The translations under genes were made by a program, and so were the position numbers. From Delphinapterus leucas (lineage: Eukaryota; Chordata; Mammalia; Artiodactyla; Monodontidae), in contig NW_022097993.1 of assembly GCF_002288925.2 (NCBI RefSeq), positions 15,049,692-15,113,691 on the forward strand: a DNA stretch of 64,000 nucleotides, written 5' to 3'. Below are positions 1 through 13,164 of the stretch, piece after piece. The notes below the pieces were generated by a model. It worked only from the letters and a program-made list of their open reading frames with translations, had not been told where the DNA came from and did not search any database. Within the stretch, counting starts at the first letter, position 1. Every line of letters starts with the position of its first letter.

Positions 1-1395
1 TAAGGCTGATTTTGTATAGAAAGGAGCAGATGATGTAAGAAGAACCTACAAATGCAAAGTGCACAGAGTTTGACAAGTAGGAAAGGTAAAGTACATGTAA
101 TGTAGTTTTATGGAAGAGAAAATTAAGATTTGAAAAGAGCACATAATTTTTCCAAAATAACACAAATAATTACTGTTTGAGCTAGCATTCAAACTCATTT
201 AGTACACATCTAAAATCTCCCGATAATCGCTCTCATGTTCTGCCTCCTTATAATCAACTTGTTTCTAAACATTGTTTCTTTTATTGATAAATAAATTATT
301 TTTTTAAAAAAATGCATGCCTCTCTAAAATTCAAAAAACTAAGTCAAGTCTGCATATATCACATTCTACTGGAGCTGTGAAATATACCTGCAGCATGGAG
401 GACTTTCATCTCAGAAAGAAAATGTGGCAAAATAAAACAACTGAAAGTAGAAATTTATAATAGTACAGTAGCCTCTTCTATTTGGCTTGCAACTATTTTT
501 TATTTGTGAAACACAGCTTTCACAACAACTGGGATGTAGTTTTCTGGTATTTATGTAGCAAACGTACTCTGTAAAATAGTATGATATAAGTTTAGTAAGC
601 TTTCAATTTCATAGCATAGAGAATCCTAAATTTAGAAGGTTAATTGGGGGAGAAGTTTGACTAAGTCACCTTATATGCTTCAAGTTACATTTTTTCCATT
701 ACTTAATAAAGTGCAATTATTTTAAATAAATATGAAAGGTCCTAGGGAATTGTTACTTTCCTTCCTATACAGTGACTGCAATTTGTATTTGTCCATTTCT
801 TTAATTGTTTAGAAGGAAAATGCCATCAAGACTTACAAACTTTTTACATATACTTCCATATAACACAGTTGTAAAACTAAATATGTTGATCTACTTCATC
901 ACAATATCTATATATACACACAAGTAATAATCAGAAACCTTTTTTCCTATGTTTATTTTGTGACTGATGAAGCTAGCAAAGGCATATAAACTTCTGTCCA
1001 CATGTGAATATTATTCTATTTTTCCTACTATTTCTATAAAGTTTTAATCTAGTAATATTTTAATTCTTCAAAGTATATTGTTTTACTATATGAACAACAT
1101 ACTACTGCTGCATAAATATATAAATAGTGGTAGATTAAGCATAATCCTTATTTAGTATTTGTGAGACAGTTAATGCCATTCCAAAAATAGAGGTTTTACT
1201 CTACATTCACTGACAGGACAGGTTCAAGTGGTGATGTAGAAGGAAAGAGAAGAAAACAACTTAAGATATGAGCATATACACATACATAAATAACATATTT
1301 GAGATGAAAATAATTAAAAGTTACATAGATTTGGAGATAATCACACTTAAGAAAGAAAACAATGCTTTTGGGCTAATACAGGAATTCTTCATGAA
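1..1395. other. Unassigned AT-rich DNA
   Basis: No coding frame, RNA gene or repeat that I recognise. The stretch is AT-rich with short A and T runs, as expected of intergenic or intronic mammalian DNA. Confidence 0.6.
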
Positions 1396-2000
1396 GTGAT
1401 TATTCATAAGTCATATTTACAGGAAAAAAACTTTATCCATTCTCTGCCCAGCCCACAGCCCATGATAGGTCACTTCCATCATTCTGCCATCAGAACTATG
1501 GAACCTCTTTGCAGCTATGTCTGCTGTGGAAACTACCAACACTACATGAGACTTATCTTAGTCAAGGAGGGGAGCAGAGCAACATGTGGTTTATTGGGTG
1601 ATTGGACTCTACACAATTGTTTGAGCTGGTTATGTGAGTCTGTATGAGTCTGTTGCATGTGTTTCTGGTACAGGAAAATAAAATCCTCAAGAAGAGTGAT
1701 CTGGAAGAGAAGAAGGACATGAAACAAGGCAAGCAACAATAACCTGGGGACTGTTAAGATGAGCTGTAAATCACTAGGATGGGGTCTCCCCATGCCTCCA
1801 GGCCTCAATCTTTGATGATGGGGTTGTTCTGCAGAAGAAGTTTGTGATACTCATCATGGAGATCCTCATCAAGGCATAGCTGGTCCAGGAGTAGAAGACG
1901 CTGAAGGAAGATTTGGCAGGATCTGAGGAAGCTGTGTGCCCAGATGCTACCCCATTCCAATAAGGGAACCAACACATAAGGGGTTATGTGTGTGGGCAGC
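1396..2000. other. Unassigned, weakly coding-like block
   Basis: Slightly more GC-rich than its surroundings, with several 60-90 codon open frames on both strands. On the plus strand around 1670-1960 there are short runs of plausible coding sequence broken by stops, including a Lys/Glu-rich stretch at about 1676-1741. This could be an old processed pseudogene, but I cannot name a parent gene and no poly-A tail or boundary is clear. Confidence 0.2.
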
Positions 2001-3940
2001 AATAGGACCTCATGCCTTGCACAGACTTTCTGAGTTTTATATATATAATTATATCTATATCTATATCTGTTGCTTCATTTTCATTCTCTCTGGTAAGCAC
2101 GGTTTCTAAACTTAACTAGGTCCCCATTGCCTTCTTTATATCACTGGTCTCAGTTAACCCTAAACAGACCCACAGAAGCTATTCTTTATAACTCATCAAA
2201 TTCTACCTCCTTGTTTTTCTCAACACCACTGCCCACCCAGGAGCAGATGACTTTGTTATTTTCTAGAGGACAAACGGCAATCAGAAAGGAACTCAATTTC
2301 TTAAACAGCACCTAAACATTTTGTCAGTGTCTCTACATAGCACCACATAACCTTAAGAAAATACCCTTCTTCTCCTTATGTTGATCCCTTGTGGCCTGAC
2401 TTCATATAACCCTGTGACGTGTTACTATTTGTCTACGCTCAAGCCTGTGGGTTGCAAACACGGTGAAGCTCTTATATCTATTACTGCTGCAAGAGACTTA
2501 ATAACTGAACTCCTTTGTGAGTTTTCCTACTTATTCTTTTCACATATCACTTTCTTTTTTTTCTAAAAAAAAATGCAATGTGTGGAATGTAATCTATATA
2601 ATATTAGGCACCCCAAAGGTGACTTGAATTGATACATTGCTCTTTCCAAAGTCAGTGTTTAAGCATGAGGAAGATGACTCTGTATGAGTAATAAACTATG
2701 AAAATTACTTTGGGGGAGTGGAGCAGGGGTTCTTCCTGTAGCCTTGGAACACATGATATTAAGAACAGCCTGTGTGCCTTTGTTACACTTCAGGTGCTTT
2801 AGTGTGGGAAAGCAGTGCTTCTATTGCATTGCTTCCATGTAAAATTCAGTAGTAGAGAGTCGTTAGAAACTGCTGAGTGTGTTTTATTTATCAGAGTTGG
2901 ATTTACAAGAAGTTACCGAAGGGAAGGTTCAGGAACCTTTATTTGAAGGAAGCCATTCCCAAGGCATCAGAGGGCCCTTGGTAGGATTACTATGGTTTAA
3001 AACTCCAGTTGGTCAAGATTATTGTCTCTTTCCACTCTCCAGTGTCCTAACTACATCATTCTTCCTTGGAACTAAAATGGATCAAGCTTTTACAGTGATA
3101 TGGCAAAGGGAAATTTAGTGTGGTTTTAGTAAGATGTCATTAGTAGTTCACACTTACTTTTGAGAGTAGTTACTACTGACTATCCAGGTCCAGGTAGGGG
3201 TTGCTCCCAGGATACCTTGGCACTCACTGGACCAATTCACCCAGCATCCTAATACAAAGGTAAAGAGGTGGTACAGGGATACCAACACACCCTAAACCTC
3301 ACTATACATATTTGTGAATTGGAGAAATACGGTCTGAAAAGTATGGAGCCAATAAAGATCCTGTGGAAACTTTGCCAATCCTCAGACATATAAAGCTTCA
3401 AGCAGAAGATTAAGCTCCCAGCAAGACATGGTCAAGCTGAAAATTCTCTCCTGTCAGAAAAATACCCAGCAATAGAGCATAAGCAATCGTAAACACACTG
3501 ACTATTTCTCTTTGCCTTTTTATGGAGATTTCCTAAAATAAAATTGATAGATTTCTCATGTTAGCAGGGTGCATTTGAAGCCCTACTACATACAGCAAAT
3601 ATTTTGGTGTGTAAAATTATGTATTTTATACAACCCTAGGTATCTGCCTTGTTAGATATTATTAACACAGGGGTAAATTAGGGTATTACCTAGGAGAAAT
3701 ACCCTCCCCATACCTAGTGTTCTAGGGGACAGTGGAAAGAAGATGAAAATCAGAAGTGAGGCAGTGAGTCCAGGGAGAGGTATACACCTACACACCCAGA
3801 GAAGATACCCTGAGAAACAAGTGAGAAAAATGGGAAAACATATGAGCTTTTGCCTGGATTCTCATTAGATTATCTGATAGGGAATTTTATTGAAGGCTGT
3901 CCTTTCCTAGCCTCAATTTGTGCCAACTGGATCCAAATAC
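2001..3940. other. Unassigned DNA with a small AT microsatellite
   Basis: A short TATATC-type run lies near 2040-2070. The remainder shows no feature that I can support; open frames are short and unrelated to known proteins. Confidence 0.5.
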
Positions 3941-3950
3941 AATATTGTGG

Positions 3951-3987
3951 TATGTGTGTGTATGTGTGTGTGAGAGAGAGAGAGATA
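3951..3987. repeat. (TG)n(GA)n microsatellite
   Basis: A TGTG tract passes directly into a GAGA tract, a common compound dinucleotide repeat. Confidence 0.8.
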
Positions 3988-4222
3988 GATTATTCAAAAT
4001 GGAGGAGAACTGGGAGAACTTGAGATTTGTTTTCCTTCATTTACCAAATGGAATAAAATATGTCCAAATTGTCTACCTGCTCAGAGAGACCAGGTTGAGA
4101 AGATTTCAGTAGCATGGGTGGCCATGGTAGGAGCTTAGTGATCCTGCAGCCTAAGCCTCTTGAGTTGACCAAATCAAGCCAAAAAAAAAAAAAAAGAAAA
4201 GAAAAAGGATATAAGCCATATT

Positions 4223-4579
4223 ATGTCAGGATCAGTAAGAGCTGAAGAAGGTCCAACATACATGAGAGGATCATCAGTGGATCACAGAAGGTCTGAGAAA
4301 GACAAGGCAAATATCAGAACTCACATTTACAGAATTCAGCATCAGGCACAAGAAGAATCAATTGATAGAAGTCAGTATCAGACACCAGAAGAAAGCTCAT
4401 GGGTGGAATCCAAGAAAATCACACAAGAGTCAACCAACACAATAACTAGAACACTAAGAACCATGGATCCATTGAATTGTCCCTCTATTGGGCTACTACA
4501 CACTGAGTATTTTAAAGGAAAAGTACTGAGTTACCCAAGTGACCTCTTATATTTCTCACAGGGGAGTTTGCAGAGATAG
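4223..4579 (+). other. Isolated 118-codon open frame, unrecognised
   Basis: An ATG-started frame of 118 codons just downstream of an A-rich stretch at 4180-4206. The product would be hydrophilic and rich in Ser, Glu, Arg and Gln in its first 75 residues. I recognise no domain, no splice sites frame it convincingly, and it ends before a T/G-rich low-complexity tract. It could be a remnant of an old repeat or pseudogene, or chance. A functional gene is unlikely. Confidence 0.15.
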
Positions 4580-4589
4580 ACTAAAATTG

Positions 4590-5930
4590 TTTTTTGGTTG
4601 TTTGTTTTGTTTTGTTTTTCTCCAGTGGGACAGAGGTTCTATAAAAATTTCACATTCAGTTATTGTAAATAAGAAGCTATGTTTACTTCATTAAATTGAC
4701 TAAAGTATATATAATTTTCTGACTTCAGTATAAAAATTTTCTAAGTTGTAAAATGGAAAGCTATTAAAAAACATAAAAACTTCCCATAATAAGGAGGAAG
4801 TTATGAGCTATGTAGAGATAATATTTATTTGCCTAGATTTTTATTATTATTATGATCACCATTGTATTATAATTATTTGCTTCTGTGGCTGAATGTGAAT
4901 GTACAGATCTCTTCAAAAACTTCTCTTACAGAGGTGCAAATTTCTAGTTATAAGATAAATAAATACTAAGAGTGTGATGTACAACAGGAGGACTATAGAT
5001 AAAATTGCTGGATGATATGTAGGAAAGTAATTAAGAGAGTAAATTCTAACAGTTCTCATCACAAGCAGAACACTTTTTTCTTCTTTTCTTTTTATTTTAT
5101 CTATATGAGATAATGGGTATTAGCTGAACGTTTTGGGATAATTATTTCACAAGATATGTAAATCAAACCATCATGCTGTCTTAAACTTATACAGTAATTC
5201 ATGTCAATAAAACTGGAAACGTTTCTGATAAGCATGTAAATCATGTACAAACCATTCAATTCTACATTAACAAAGTAAACTTTACAATAGAAAAGAATAA
5301 TTGAATTGTTCATTAAAAATATCTCAAAAGTGTGTTATTACTGGTGAGAGATTTTTTAGGTGAGTATAAATTGGGTCCTAAGTAATTAGACATAGCCTCA
5401 GTTTATCAGAGCTAACCAAGTTTTAAAAATCTATTTTATCTAAACAAAACAAAGCAAAATGAAACAAAAAAATGATTGGAAATAATACTGAAGAGAGTGT
5501 TCAACTTTTTTTCAAATTGCCTCCCAGTTATTCAACAAATAAAAGCAAATGGAAGTTTACTTATTCATTTCTTATTAAATGGTTATATTTAAAGATTCTT
5601 AATTCAAAGGTGGAAGGACATAACATACTACAAAGGATGCCACTTAAATAAGTACTCCCTGGGGAAGATAGAGAGCATGATTATTCTAACAAGCCATTAA
5701 TCAGACCAAAACCAACTGTTATTTCATTTTAAATGCCACAAACATCAATTATTTATTAGAAAATTGAAGGAGCTATGAAGGGTATATTGATTTTTTTTGG
5801 ATTTCTCAATATAAATAATAATAGGTCATGGGCCTTTGAATAGAGGTCATTTGGTGAAAAGACCACACCTTTAATTATTCTTTCTTCAGCAATCCTGACA
5901 GTCATAGAGTTCCCTGTGATATCACACTGC
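4590..5930. other. Unassigned AT-rich DNA
   Basis: Nothing recognised. There is a T/G-rich tract at 4590-4620 and general AT richness. Confidence 0.5.
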
Positions 5931-5934
5931 CTTG

Positions 5935-5992
5935 TTCATTCATTTTTCCTCCCTCTGTCCTTGCCTCTTCTCTTTCTTTCTTTCTTTCAAAA
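5935..5992. repeat. Pyrimidine-rich tract with (TTTC)n
   Basis: CT-rich sequence ends in several tandem CTTT units near 5970-5990. Confidence 0.7.
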
Positions 5993-6127
5993 AGTGATTA
6001 CTGACCATCCTCTCTTCTAGACTGACTAAATATTGTACATAAAGTTAAAGACAAAATGAGTTTATACTTCCTTGTAGAATAGAAGATAAATAAATCAATA
6101 ACATATTAAACACATTCAAGAAAATGT

Positions 6128-8071
6128 GGAGGACCCTCAAGATAGAGGAGGAATAAGATGTGGAGATCACCTTCCTCTCCATGAATACATCAAAAATATA
6201 TCTACATATGGAACAACACCTACAGAACACCTACTGAACGCTGGCAGAAGACCTCAGACTTCCCAAAAGGAAAGAAACTCCCCACGTACCTGGGTAGAGC
6301 AAAAGAAAAAAGAATAAATAGAGACAAAAGAATAAGGATGGACCTGAACCTCTGGGAGGGAGCTGTGAAGGAGGAAAATTTTCCACGCACTAGGAAGCTC
6401 CTTCACTGGCAGGGACAGGAGGTGGTGGGGGGAAGCTTCAGAGCCACAGAGAAGAGTGCAGCAACAGGGGTGAAGAGGGCAAAGCAGAGAGATTCACGCA
6501 GAGGATCATTGCCAAATAGTACTCACCAGCCTGAGAGCCTTGTCTACTCACTTGCCAGGGCAGGTGGGGGCTGGGAGCTGAGGCTGAGGCTTCGGAGGTC
6601 ATTTCCCATGGAGAAGACTGAGGTTGGCTGCATGAACACAGCCTGAAGGGAGCTAGTGCCCCACAGCTAGCCAGGAGGGAGTCTGGCAAAAAGTCTGGAA
6701 CTGCCTGAGAGTCAAGAGAACATTGTTACGGGGTGCGCAAGGAGAGAAGATTCAGAACACTGCCTAAACGAGCTTCAGAGATGGGTGTGAGCCACAGCTA
6801 TCAGTGCAGACACCAGAGACAGGAAGGAAACGCTAAGGCTGCTCTTGCAGCCACCAAGAAGCCTGTGTGCAAACACAGGTCACTATCCACACCTCCCCTC
6901 CCGGGAGCCTGTGCAGCCTGCCACTGCCAGGGTCCCATGATCCAGGGAAAACTTCCTCAGGAGAACACACGACACTCCACAGGCTGTTGCAATATCAGGC
7001 TGGCCTCTGCTGCCAGTCTGGACCCCATGCTGTAACCCTCCATCCCCCGGGAATGAGTGAACCAGCTGCTCACTTTAATCCCTAACCAGATGCTCCTTTA
7101 ACCCCCTCTTGTCTAGAAGAAGATCAGAGGCCAGAGAGCTACCTAATGCAGAGGCAGGGCCAAATCCAAAGCTGAATCGCAAGAGCTATGTGAACAAAGA
7201 AGAGAACGGGAAATTTTTCCATGAGGTCTCAGGAGCAGTGGAATAAATCTCCACAATCAACTTGATTTACCCTCCATCTGTGGAATACCTGAATACACAA
7301 CAAATCATCCCAAAATTGCGGCAGTGGACTTTGGGAACAACTATAGACCTGGGGTTTGCTGTATGCAACTGACTATTTTCAGATTTTTATGTTTATCTTA
7401 ATATACTTTTTGGCACTTGTTATCATTGGTGGATTTGTTTATTAGTTTGATTGCTCTCTTCTTTTTTTTTTAATTAAGGTTTTTATTTTAATAACTTAAT
7501 TTTTTTTATTTTAATAGCTTCATTTTATTTTATTTATTTTTTTCTTTCATTTTTTTTCAACATTTTCTTCTGAGCCTGGGGCCAACAGGGTGTTGATGCT
7601 CTGGCAGGATGTCTGGCATGAGGCTCTGAGGTTGGAGAGCTGAGTTCAGGACATTGGACCACCAGAGAATTCCTAGCCCCATGTAATATCAATCAGCAAG
7701 AGCTCTCCCAGAGATGTCCGTCTCAACTCTAAGACCTAGCTCCACTCAAGGACCAGCAAGCTCCAGTGCTGGACACCCCATGCCAAACAACGAGCAAGAG
7801 AGGAATACAACTCCACCCATTAACAGAGAGGCTGCCTAAAATCATACTAAGTTCACAGACTTGCCAAAACACACTACCGAATGCGGTCCTGCCCACCAGA
7901 AAGACAAGATCCAGCTTCATCCACCAGAACACAGGCACCAGTCCCCTCCACAAAGAAGCCTGCATAACCCACAGAACAAACCTTAGACACTGAGGCAGAC
8001 ACCAAAAACAACGGGAACTACAAACATGCAGCCTGAAAAAAGGAGACCCCAAACACAGTAAGTTAAGTAAA
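6128..8071 (+). promoter_or_regulatory. L1 5' UTR (internal promoter region)
   Basis: About 1.9 kb upstream of ORF1, more GC-rich than the flanks and with few frames, resembling 25611-27330 in its first kilobase. In L1s this region holds the RNA polymerase II promoter. The copy at 25611 has a YY1-like CAAGATGG at base 12 of the element; here the equivalent reads CAAGATAG, so that site looks degraded. A long T-rich patch at about 7450-7560 lies within it. Confidence 0.75.
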
Positions 8072-8964
8072 ATGAGAAGACAGAAAAATATGCAGCAGAT
8101 GAAGAGACAAGGTAAAAACCAACCAGACCAAATAAATGAAGAGTAAAAAGGCAGTCAACCTGAAAAAGAATTCAGAGTAATGATAGTAAAGATGATCCAA
8201 AATCTCATAAATAGAATGGAAAAAATGCAAGAAACGTTTAACAAGGACCTAGAAGAACTAAAGAGCAAGCAAACAATGATGAACAACACAATAAATGAAA
8301 TTTTAAAATTTGTAGAAGGAATCAATAGCAGAAAAACTGAGGCAGAAGAATGGATAAGTGAGCTGGAAGATAAAATAGTGGAAATAACTGCTGCAGAGCA
8401 GAATAAATAAAAAAGAATGAAAAGAATTGAGAACAGTCTCAGAGACCTCTGGGAAAATATTCAATGCACCAACAATCGAATTATAGGGGTCCCAGAAGAA
8501 GAAGAGAAAAAGAAAGGGACTGAGAAAATAGTTGAAGGGATTATAGTTGAAAACTTCCCTAATATGGGAAAGAAAATAGTCAATCAAGTCCAGGAAGTGC
8601 AGAGTGTCACATACAGCATGAATCCAAGGAGGAAAACACCAAGACACATATCAATCAAACTATCAGAAGTTAAATACAAAGAAAAAAATACTAAAAGCAG
8701 CAAGGGAAAAGCAACAAATAACATACAAAGGAACCCCCATAAGGTTAACAGCTGATCTTTCAACAGACTTTGCAAGCCAGAAGGGAGTGGCAGGACATAT
8801 TTAAAGTGACGAAAGGCAAAAGGCTACAACCAAAATTACTGTACCCAGCAAGGATCTCATTCAGGTTCGACAGAGAAATTAAAACCTTTACAGACAAGCA
8901 AAAGCTAACAGAATTCAGCACTGCCAAACCAGCTTTACAACAAATGCTAAAGGAACTTCTCTAG
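8072..8964 (+). pseudogene. L1 ORF1 remnant (RNA-binding chaperone)
   Basis: The frame opens at ATG 8072. It meets a TAA after 24 codons, stays in frame through 8180-8410, has a second TAA at 8408-8410, continues in frame 8417-8755, then shifts frame near the A-run at 8682-8688 and resumes as 8770-8964. The middle part is Lys/Glu-rich and heptad-like, as in the ORF1p coiled coil. The last piece ends with the residues LQQMLKELL, typical of the ORF1p C-terminus in related L1s. ORF1p normally trimerises and coats L1 RNA. With two stops and one frameshift it is not expected to be made. Confidence 0.85.
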
Positions 8965-9042
8965 TCAGGAAACACAAGAGAAGGAAATGACCTACAATAA
9001 CAAACCTAAAACAATTAAGAAAATGGTAATAGGAAAATACAT

Positions 9043-12000
9043 ATTGATGATTACCTTAAATGTAAATGGATTAAATACTCCAACCAAAAGACATAGACTG
9101 GTTGAACGGATACAAAAACAAGACTGATATATATACTGTATACAAGAGACCCACTTCAGACCTAGGGACACATACAGACTGAAAGTGAAGGGATGGAAAA
9201 AATTATTCCATGGAAATGGAAATCAAAAGAAAGCTGAAGTAGCAATCCTCATACAGACAAAATAGACTTTAAAATAAAGACTATTACAAGAGACAAAGAA
9301 GGACACTACATAATGATAAAGGGATCAATCGAAGAAGAAGATATAACAACTGTAAATATTTATGTACCCTGCACCACAATACATAAAACAAATGTTAACT
9401 GCCATAAAAGGGGAAACAAACAGTGACACAATAATAGTAGGGGATTTAAACCCCCCACTTTCACAAATGGACAGATCATCCAAAATGAAAATAAATACGG
9501 AAATGCAAGCTGTAAGCAACACATTAAGCAAGATGGACTTAATTGATATTTATAGAACATTCCATCCAAAAATAACAGAATACACTTTCTTCTCAAGTGC
9601 TCATGGAACATTCTCCAGAATAGATCGTATCTTGGGCCACAAGTCAAGAAAATTGAAATGATATCAAGTATCTCTTCTGACCACAACACTATGAGGCTAG
9701 ATATCAATTACAGGAAAAAAATTGTAAAAAGTACAAACACATGGAAGCTAAACAGTATGCTACTAAATAGCCAAGAGATCACTGAAGAAATCTAAGAAAA
9801 AATATTTATAAAAAAACCTAGAAACAAATGACAATGAAAACACAGTGACCCAAAACCTAAGGGATGCAGCAGTTATAAGAGGGATGTTTATAGCAATACA
9901 ATCCTATTTCAAGGAACAATAATATCACAAATAAACAATCTAATCTTACATCTAAAGCAATTAGAGAGAGACGAACAGTAAACACCCAAATTTAGAAGAA
10001 GGAAAGAAATCATGAAGATCAGATCAGAATAAAAGAAATGAAGGAAACGGTAACAAAGATCAATAAAACTAAAAGCTGGTTCTAGAGAAGATGAACAAAA
10101 TTGATAAACCCTTAGCTAGACTCATCAAGTAAAAAATGGAGAAGACTTAAATCAACAGAATTAGAAATGAAAAATAAGAGGTAACAACTGACACTGTAGA
10201 AATAAAAAGGATCATGAGAGATTACTACAAGCAACTATATGCCAATAAAGTGGACAACCTGGAAGAAATGGACAAATTCTTAGAAAAGCACAAACTTCCA
10301 AGACTGAACCAGGAAGAAACAGAAATAGAAACAGACCAATCACAAGAATTGAAGTTGAAACTGTGATTAAAAATCTTCCAACAAACAAAAGCCCAGGACC
10401 AGATGGCTTCACAGGAGAATTTTGTCAAATATTTAGAGAGGGGCCAACACCTATCCTTCTCAAACTCTTCCAAAATATAGCAGATGGAGGAACACTCCCA
10501 AACTCATTCTACAATGCCACCATCACCCTGATACCAAAACCAGAGAAAGATGGCATGAAAAAGGAAAACTACACCCAATATCACTGATGAACATAGATTC
10601 AAAAATTCTCAATAAAATACTAGCAAACAGAATCTAACAGCACCTTAAAATGATCATACACCATGATCAAGTGGGGTTCATCCCAGGAATTCAAGGATTC
10701 TCCAATATATGCAAATCAATCAATGTGATACAGCATGTTAACAAATTGAAGATAAAAACAATATAATAATCTCAATACATGCATAGAGAGCTTTTGCCAA
10801 AATTCAACACCGATTTTTGATAAAAACTCTCCAGAAGGTAGGCATAGAGGGAATCTACCTCAACATAATTAAGGTCATGTATGACAAACACACAGCCAAC
10901 ATCATTCTTAATGGGGAATAACTGATATCATTTCCTCTCAGATCAGGAACAAGACAAGGTTGCCCACTCTTACCACAATTATGCAACACACTTTTGGAAG
11001 TTTTAGCCATGGCAGTAAGAGAAGGAAAAGAAATAAAAGGAATCAAATTCAGAAAAGAAGAGGTAAAACTGTCACTGTTTGCAAATGACATGATACTATA
11101 CAAAAAGAATCCTAAAGATGATACCAGAAGACTACTAGAGTTAATCAATTAATTTGTTAGAGTAGCATGATACAAAATTAATGCACAGGAATCTCTTGTA
11201 TTCTGTAAGCAAATGATGAAAAATCTGAAAGAGAAATTAAGGAAACACTCCCATTTACCATTGCAACAAAAAGAATAAAATACTGAGGAATAAGCCTACT
11301 AAGGAGAAAAAAGACCTGTATGCAGAAAATTATAAAACACTAATGAAAGGAATTAAAGATGATACAAACAGATGGAGAGATATACCATGTTCTTGGATTG
11401 GAAGAATCAACATTGTGAAAATGACTATACTACCCAAAGCCATCTGCAGATTCAATGCAATCCCTATCAAACTACCAATGGCATTTTTCATAGAAGTAGA
11501 ACAAAAAATTTCACAATTTGTATGGAAACACAAAACACCCCAAATAGCCAAAGCAATCTTGAGAAAGAAATATGCAGCTGGAGGAATCAGGCTCCCTGAC
11601 TTCAGACTATACTACAAAGCTACAGTAATTAAGACAGTATAATACTGACACAGAAACAGAAATATAGATCAATGGAGCAGGATAGAAGGCCCAGAGATAA
11701 ACACATGGACATATGGTTACCTTATCTTTGATAAAGGGGGAAAGAATATTCAATGGAAAAAAGAGAGCCTCTTCAATAAGTGGTGCTGGGAAAACTGGAC
11801 TGCTACATGTAAAAGAATGAAATTAGAACATTCCCTAACACCATACACAAAAATAAACTCAAAATGGATTAAAGATCTGAATGTAAGGACAAACACTATA
11901 AAACTCTTAGATGATAACATAGGAAGAACACTCTTTGACATAAATCACAGCAAGATCCTTTTTGACCCACCTCCTAGAGAAATTGAAATGAAAACAAAAA

Positions 12001-12807
12001 TAAACAAATGGGACCTACTGAAACTTAAAAGCTTTTTCACAGCAAAGGAAACCATAAACAAGATGAAAATACAACCCTCAGAATGGGAGAAAATATTTGC
12101 CAATGAAGAAACCAACAAAGGATTAATCTGCAAAATATACAAACAGCTCATGCAGCTCAATATCAAATAAACAAGCAACCCAATCCAAAAATGAGCAGAA
12201 GACCTAAGTAGACATTTCTCCAAAGAAGGTATATAGATGGACAACAAACACATGGAAGGATGCTTAACATCACTAATCATTAGAGAAATGCAAATAAAAA
12301 CTACAGTGAGGTATCACCTCACACCAGTCAGAATGGTCATCGTCAACAAATCTACAAACAATAAATGCTAGAGAGTATGTGGAGAAAAGGGAACCCTGTT
12401 TTGTGCTTGGTGGGAATGTAAATTGATACGGCCACTATGGAGAATAGTATGGAAGTTCCTTTAAAAAGGAAAAATAGAACTACCATATGATCCTGCCATT
12501 CTACTACCAGACATATAACCTGAGAAAACCATAATTCAAAAAGAGTCATGTACCACAATGTTCATTGCATCTATATTTACAATAGTCAGGATATGAAAGC
12601 AACCTAAGTGTCCATCGACAGATGAATGGATATAGAAGATGTGGTACATATATACAATAGAATATTAGCCATAAAAAGAAACAAAATTGAGTTATTTGTA
12701 GGGAGGTGGATGGATGTAATGTGTGTCATACAGAGTGAAGCAAGTCAGAAAGAAAAAGAAATACTGTATGCTAACACTTATATATGGAATCTATAAAAAT
12801 AAAATGT
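9043..12807 (+). pseudogene. L1 ORF2 remnant (endonuclease-reverse transcriptase)
   Basis: The sequence runs from the endonuclease start (residues LNVNGLNTP at about 9055-9085) to the C-terminus near 12790. It carries many stops and frameshifts, leaving open pieces such as 9362-9661, 10363-10587, 11343-11642 and 11817-12170. The RT box that is FADD in the intact copy reads FAND here (11078-11089), and the catalytic Asp of motif A is replaced near 10775, so RT would be dead even without the frame breaks. The natural stop is also lost: the reading continues a few codons past the usual YGI end. Confidence 0.88.
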
Positions 12808-13159
12808 TCTGATGAGTCTAGGGGCAGGACAGGAATAAAGACACAGATGTAGAGAATGGACTTGAGGACACGGGGATGGGGAAGGGTAAGATGGGATGAA
12901 GTGAGACAGTGGCATGGTCTTATAAATACTACCAAATGTAAAATAGGTAGCTAGTGGGAAGCAGCCGCATAGCACAGGGAGATCAGCTCATTGCTTTGTG
13001 ATCACCTAGAGGGGTAGGATAGGGAGAGTGGGAGGGAGATGCAAGAGGGAGGAGATATGGGGATATATGTATATGTATAGCTGATTCACTTTGTTATAAA
13101 GCAGAAACTAACCATTGTAAAGCAATTATACTCCAATAAAGATGATAAAAAAAAAAAAA
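12808..13159 (+). mobile_element. L1 3' UTR and poly-A tail
   Basis: G-rich purine segment (about 12840-13070), then the conserved end with TTGTTATAAAGCAGAAAC-type sequence, CCAATAAAG and the A-tail. The same 3' UTR is present at 23630-24000 and 41826-42187, placing these copies in related young L1 subfamilies. Confidence 0.88.
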
Positions 13160-13164
13160 GAGGA

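Larger units (their letters stand above)
6128..13159 (+). mobile_element. Full-length, inactive L1 retrotransposon
   Basis: All L1 parts appear in order on the plus strand: 5' UTR (6128 to about 8071), ORF1 remnant (8072-8964), ORF2 remnant (about 9043-12807), 3' UTR and a 13-base poly-A at 13147-13159. The 5' end aligns in outline with the start of the other L1 at 25611, and the 3' UTR matches that of the young copies at 22882 and 39348. Both ORFs carry stops and frameshifts and two RT catalytic positions are changed, so it cannot move by itself. I could not identify a clean target-site duplication. The total of about 7 kb suits a full-length cetartiodactyl L1. Confidence 0.9.
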
